Source of the DNA: Actinomycetes bacterium
GTDB lineage: Bacteria > Actinomycetota > Actinomycetes > Prado026
Assembly (NCBI GenBank): GCA_025455945.1
Contig: JALOLN010000026.1
Location: 1-16,999, forward strand
Direction: 5' to 3'
Length of the DNA: 16,999 bases
A program made the position numbers and the translations under genes. Below are positions 15,603 to 16,999 of this stretch, piece after piece (the first letter of the stretch is position 1; every line of letters starts with the position of its first letter). The notes under the pieces were generated by a model that was not told the origin of the DNA, did no database searches, and saw only the letters and a list, made by a program, of their open reading frames with translations.

Positions 15603-16411
15603 CTCGCCGGATGCTCGTGCGACCGCCTGCCGTGGCTGGCCGCTTCTACCCCGCGGACCCGGTCCGACTGGCCGCCGCCGTCGACGACTACGTGGCGGCC
15701 GCCACGACCGCGGGTGCCCTGCCGAAGGCCCTCGTGGTCCCGCACGCCGGGTACGTCTACTCCGGGCCGGTGGCCGGCAGCGGCTACCGGCTGCTGCGCG
15801 GGGCGGCGGACCGGGTGACGCGGGTGGTGCTGCTCGGCCCGGCGCACTACGTCGCCGTCCGGGGGCTGGCGGTGTCGTCGGCTGAGGGGTTCGAGACCCC
15901 GCTGGGCGTCGTCCCGGTCGACGCCGCGGCCCGGGACGAGGCCCTGGCGAGGTCGTCCTGGGTCGAGGTCGACGACCGCGTGCACGCCCCCGAGCACAGT
16001 CTGGAGGTCCACCTGCCGTTCCTCCAGCGGGTGCTCGGCGGCGTGCCGGTGCTGCCGCTGGTCGTGGGTGGCGCCCCCGACGCGGCCACAGCGGAGGTGC
16101 TGGAGCTGTGGTGGGACGACCCCGCCACGGTGGTCATCGTCAGCAGCGACCTGTCGCACTACGAGTCCTACGAGGTCGCGCGCAGCCGCGACGAGCGGAC
16201 CGCGGCGGCCGTCGTCGCCCTGGACGCCGACCACCTGTCCGACCACGACGCGTGCGGCGCGTACCCGCTGCGGGGCCTGCTCCGCATCGCCGCTGCTCGC
16301 GGGGCGACGGCGCAGCTGCTCGACCTGCGCTCCTCCGGCGACACCGCCGGCCCGCGCGACCGCGTCGTGGGTTACGGAGCCTTCGCCGTCGGGGCGGGGA
16401 GGGCGGCATGA
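15599..16411 (+). CDS. amrB: AmmeMemoRadiSam-system protein B (Memo-like)
   Basis: This 270-residue protein is a Memo homologue, a fold related to extradiol (class III) dioxygenases. Conserved segments are RPPAVAGRFYPA, VPHAGYVYSGPVAG, LLGPAHYV, APEHSLEVHLPFLQ, SSDLSHY and ACGAYPLRGLL. His49, His83 and Cys219 match the three residues (His49, His81, Cys244) reported to hold metal in human MEMO1, so metal binding, probably iron or copper, is likely here too. No enzymatic reaction is known for bacterial AmrB. It starts within the amrS stop (ATGA) and its own stop overlaps the amrA start in the same way, so the three proteins are probably made in step and may form a complex. It is cytosolic, with no signal peptide or membrane segment. 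Confidence 0.95.
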   Translation: MTRRMLVRPPAVAGRFYPADPVRLAAAVDDYVAAATTAGALPKALVVPHAGYVYSGPVAGSGYRLLRGAADRVTRVVLLGPAHYVAVRGLAVSSAEGFETPLGVVPVDAAARDEALARSSWVEVDDRVHAPEHSLEVHLPFLQRVLGGVPVLPLVVGGAPDAATAEVLELWWDDPATVVIVSSDLSHYESYEVARSRDERTAAAVVALDADHLSDHDACGAYPLRGLLRIAAARGATAQLLDLRSSGDTAGPRDRVVGYGAFAVGAGRAA

Positions 16412-16999
16412 CCGACGCGGCAGCCGCCGCGCCCGGCCTGGACCCGGAGGCCGCCCCACTGCTCCTCGACCTCGCCGTGGACGGCATCCGGCGCGCACTG
16501 CTCACCGGCCGACGGGAGTCGCCCGACGTCGCCAGCCTGCCCGCCGCCCTTCAGGCCCCCGGGGCGACGTTCGTCACGCTGCGTCGCGGTGAGCGGCTGC
16601 TCGGCTGCATCGGCTCGCTGGTGGCATACCAGCCGCTGGGGGTGGACGTCGTCGTGCACGGCTGCAACGCCGCCTTCGACGACCCGCGGATGCCCCCCAT
16701 CGACGTGGACGACTTCTGCGCGATGAGCGTCCACGTGTCGGTGCTCGGACCGCTGCGCCGGCTCGACGTGGGCTCGTACCCGGAGACGGTGGCGATGCTA
16801 CGGCCCGGGGTGGACGGGGCGCTGGTCGAGTCCGCTGGGCGGCGGGGGACCCTGCTGCCGTCGGTCTGGGCGCAGCTGCCGACGAGCGAGCAGTTCGTCG
16901 AGGCGCTGTGGCGCAAGGCGGGGCTGCGGCCGGGCGCCTGGTCCGCTGGCACCCGGGTGTCGGTCTACTCGGTCGCGGAGTGCACCGACCCCGGCCCCC
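16408..16999 (+). CDS. amrA: AmmeMemoRadiSam-system protein A (AMMECR1 domain), cut by window edge
   Basis: This is an AMMECR1-domain protein, the third member of the triad; 197 codons are open to the right edge without a stop. AMMECR1 proteins are usually about 180-210 residues, so only a few residues are probably missing. Visible family features are the N-terminal helix LLLDLAVDGIRRAL, the strand FVTLRRGERLLGCIGSL, AFDDPRMPPI, LRPGVDGALVE and a late LPSVWAQLPTSEQFVEAL. The family's LRGCIG motif reads LLGCIG here (residues 64-69), with Leu65 where Arg is usual; Cys67 is kept. Its biochemical function is unknown in any organism as far as I know. It starts in an ATGA overlap with amrB. What follows in the operon lies outside the window. 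Confidence 0.92.
   Translation, partial: MTDAAAAAPGLDPEAAPLLLDLAVDGIRRALLTGRRESPDVASLPAALQAPGATFVTLRRGERLLGCIGSLVAYQPLGVDVVVHGCNAAFDDPRMPPIDVDDFCAMSVHVSVLGPLRRLDVGSYPETVAMLRPGVDGALVESAGRRGTLLPSVWAQLPTSEQFVEALWRKAGLRPGAWSAGTRVSVYSVAECTDPGP

Overview
The window is very GC-rich, densely coded actinobacterial DNA. Gene content, codon bias towards G/C at third positions, GTG starts and a possible leaderless transcript fit a high-GC soil actinomycete. A member of the Geodermatophilaceae (Blastococcus, Modestobacter or Geodermatophilus type) is my best guess, from protein style only and with no database search. There are no RNA genes, insertion sequences, phage genes or CRISPR arrays that I can see, and no gene-free stretch longer than about 125 bases.

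Layout. (1) Positions 1-2388, minus strand: a dimethylglycine/sarcosine dehydrogenase-like flavoenzyme with a C-terminal GcvT folate domain, cut by the left edge near its end. (2) 2389-2510: a divergent control region. (3) 2511-6910, plus strand: a two-gene signalling unit joined by an ATGA overlap. The first gene fuses a receiver domain, a glutaredoxin-like domain and a thioredoxin-reductase-like flavoprotein that lacks the usual redox cysteines. The second fuses a class III cyclase-like domain to an NB-ARC/STAND ATPase and a helical-repeat tail. (4) 6952-8898: a SulP anion transporter with a STAS domain. (5) 8909-13743: hypF-hypC-hypD-hypE, the part of [NiFe]-hydrogenase maturation that makes the Fe(CN)2CO group, starting 10 bases after the transporter. 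(6) 13768-14403, minus strand: a small two-helix membrane protein of unknown function, convergent with hypE and divergent from the next operon. (7) 14490-16999: the AmmeMemoRadiSam triad amrS-amrB-amrA, joined by ATGA overlaps, the last gene cut by the right edge.

How the genes may work together. HypF and HypE make the cyanide ligand from carbamoyl phosphate, and HypC and HypD carry and assemble the Fe(CN)2CO unit. The nickel-insertion genes hypA/hypB, the endopeptidase and the hydrogenase structural genes are not in the window and should lie nearby or elsewhere. The AmmeMemoRadiSam genes code for a radical SAM enzyme, a Memo-type protein that keeps all three metal-site residues known from human MEMO1, and an AMMECR1 protein. 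The bacterial role of this trio is not settled, and its position next to hyp genes suggests, but does not prove, a link to metalloenzyme or hydrogenase maturation. The signalling pair at 2511-6910 is the other unusual part: phosphorylation, flavin redox state and nucleotide-driven STAND signalling could converge there.
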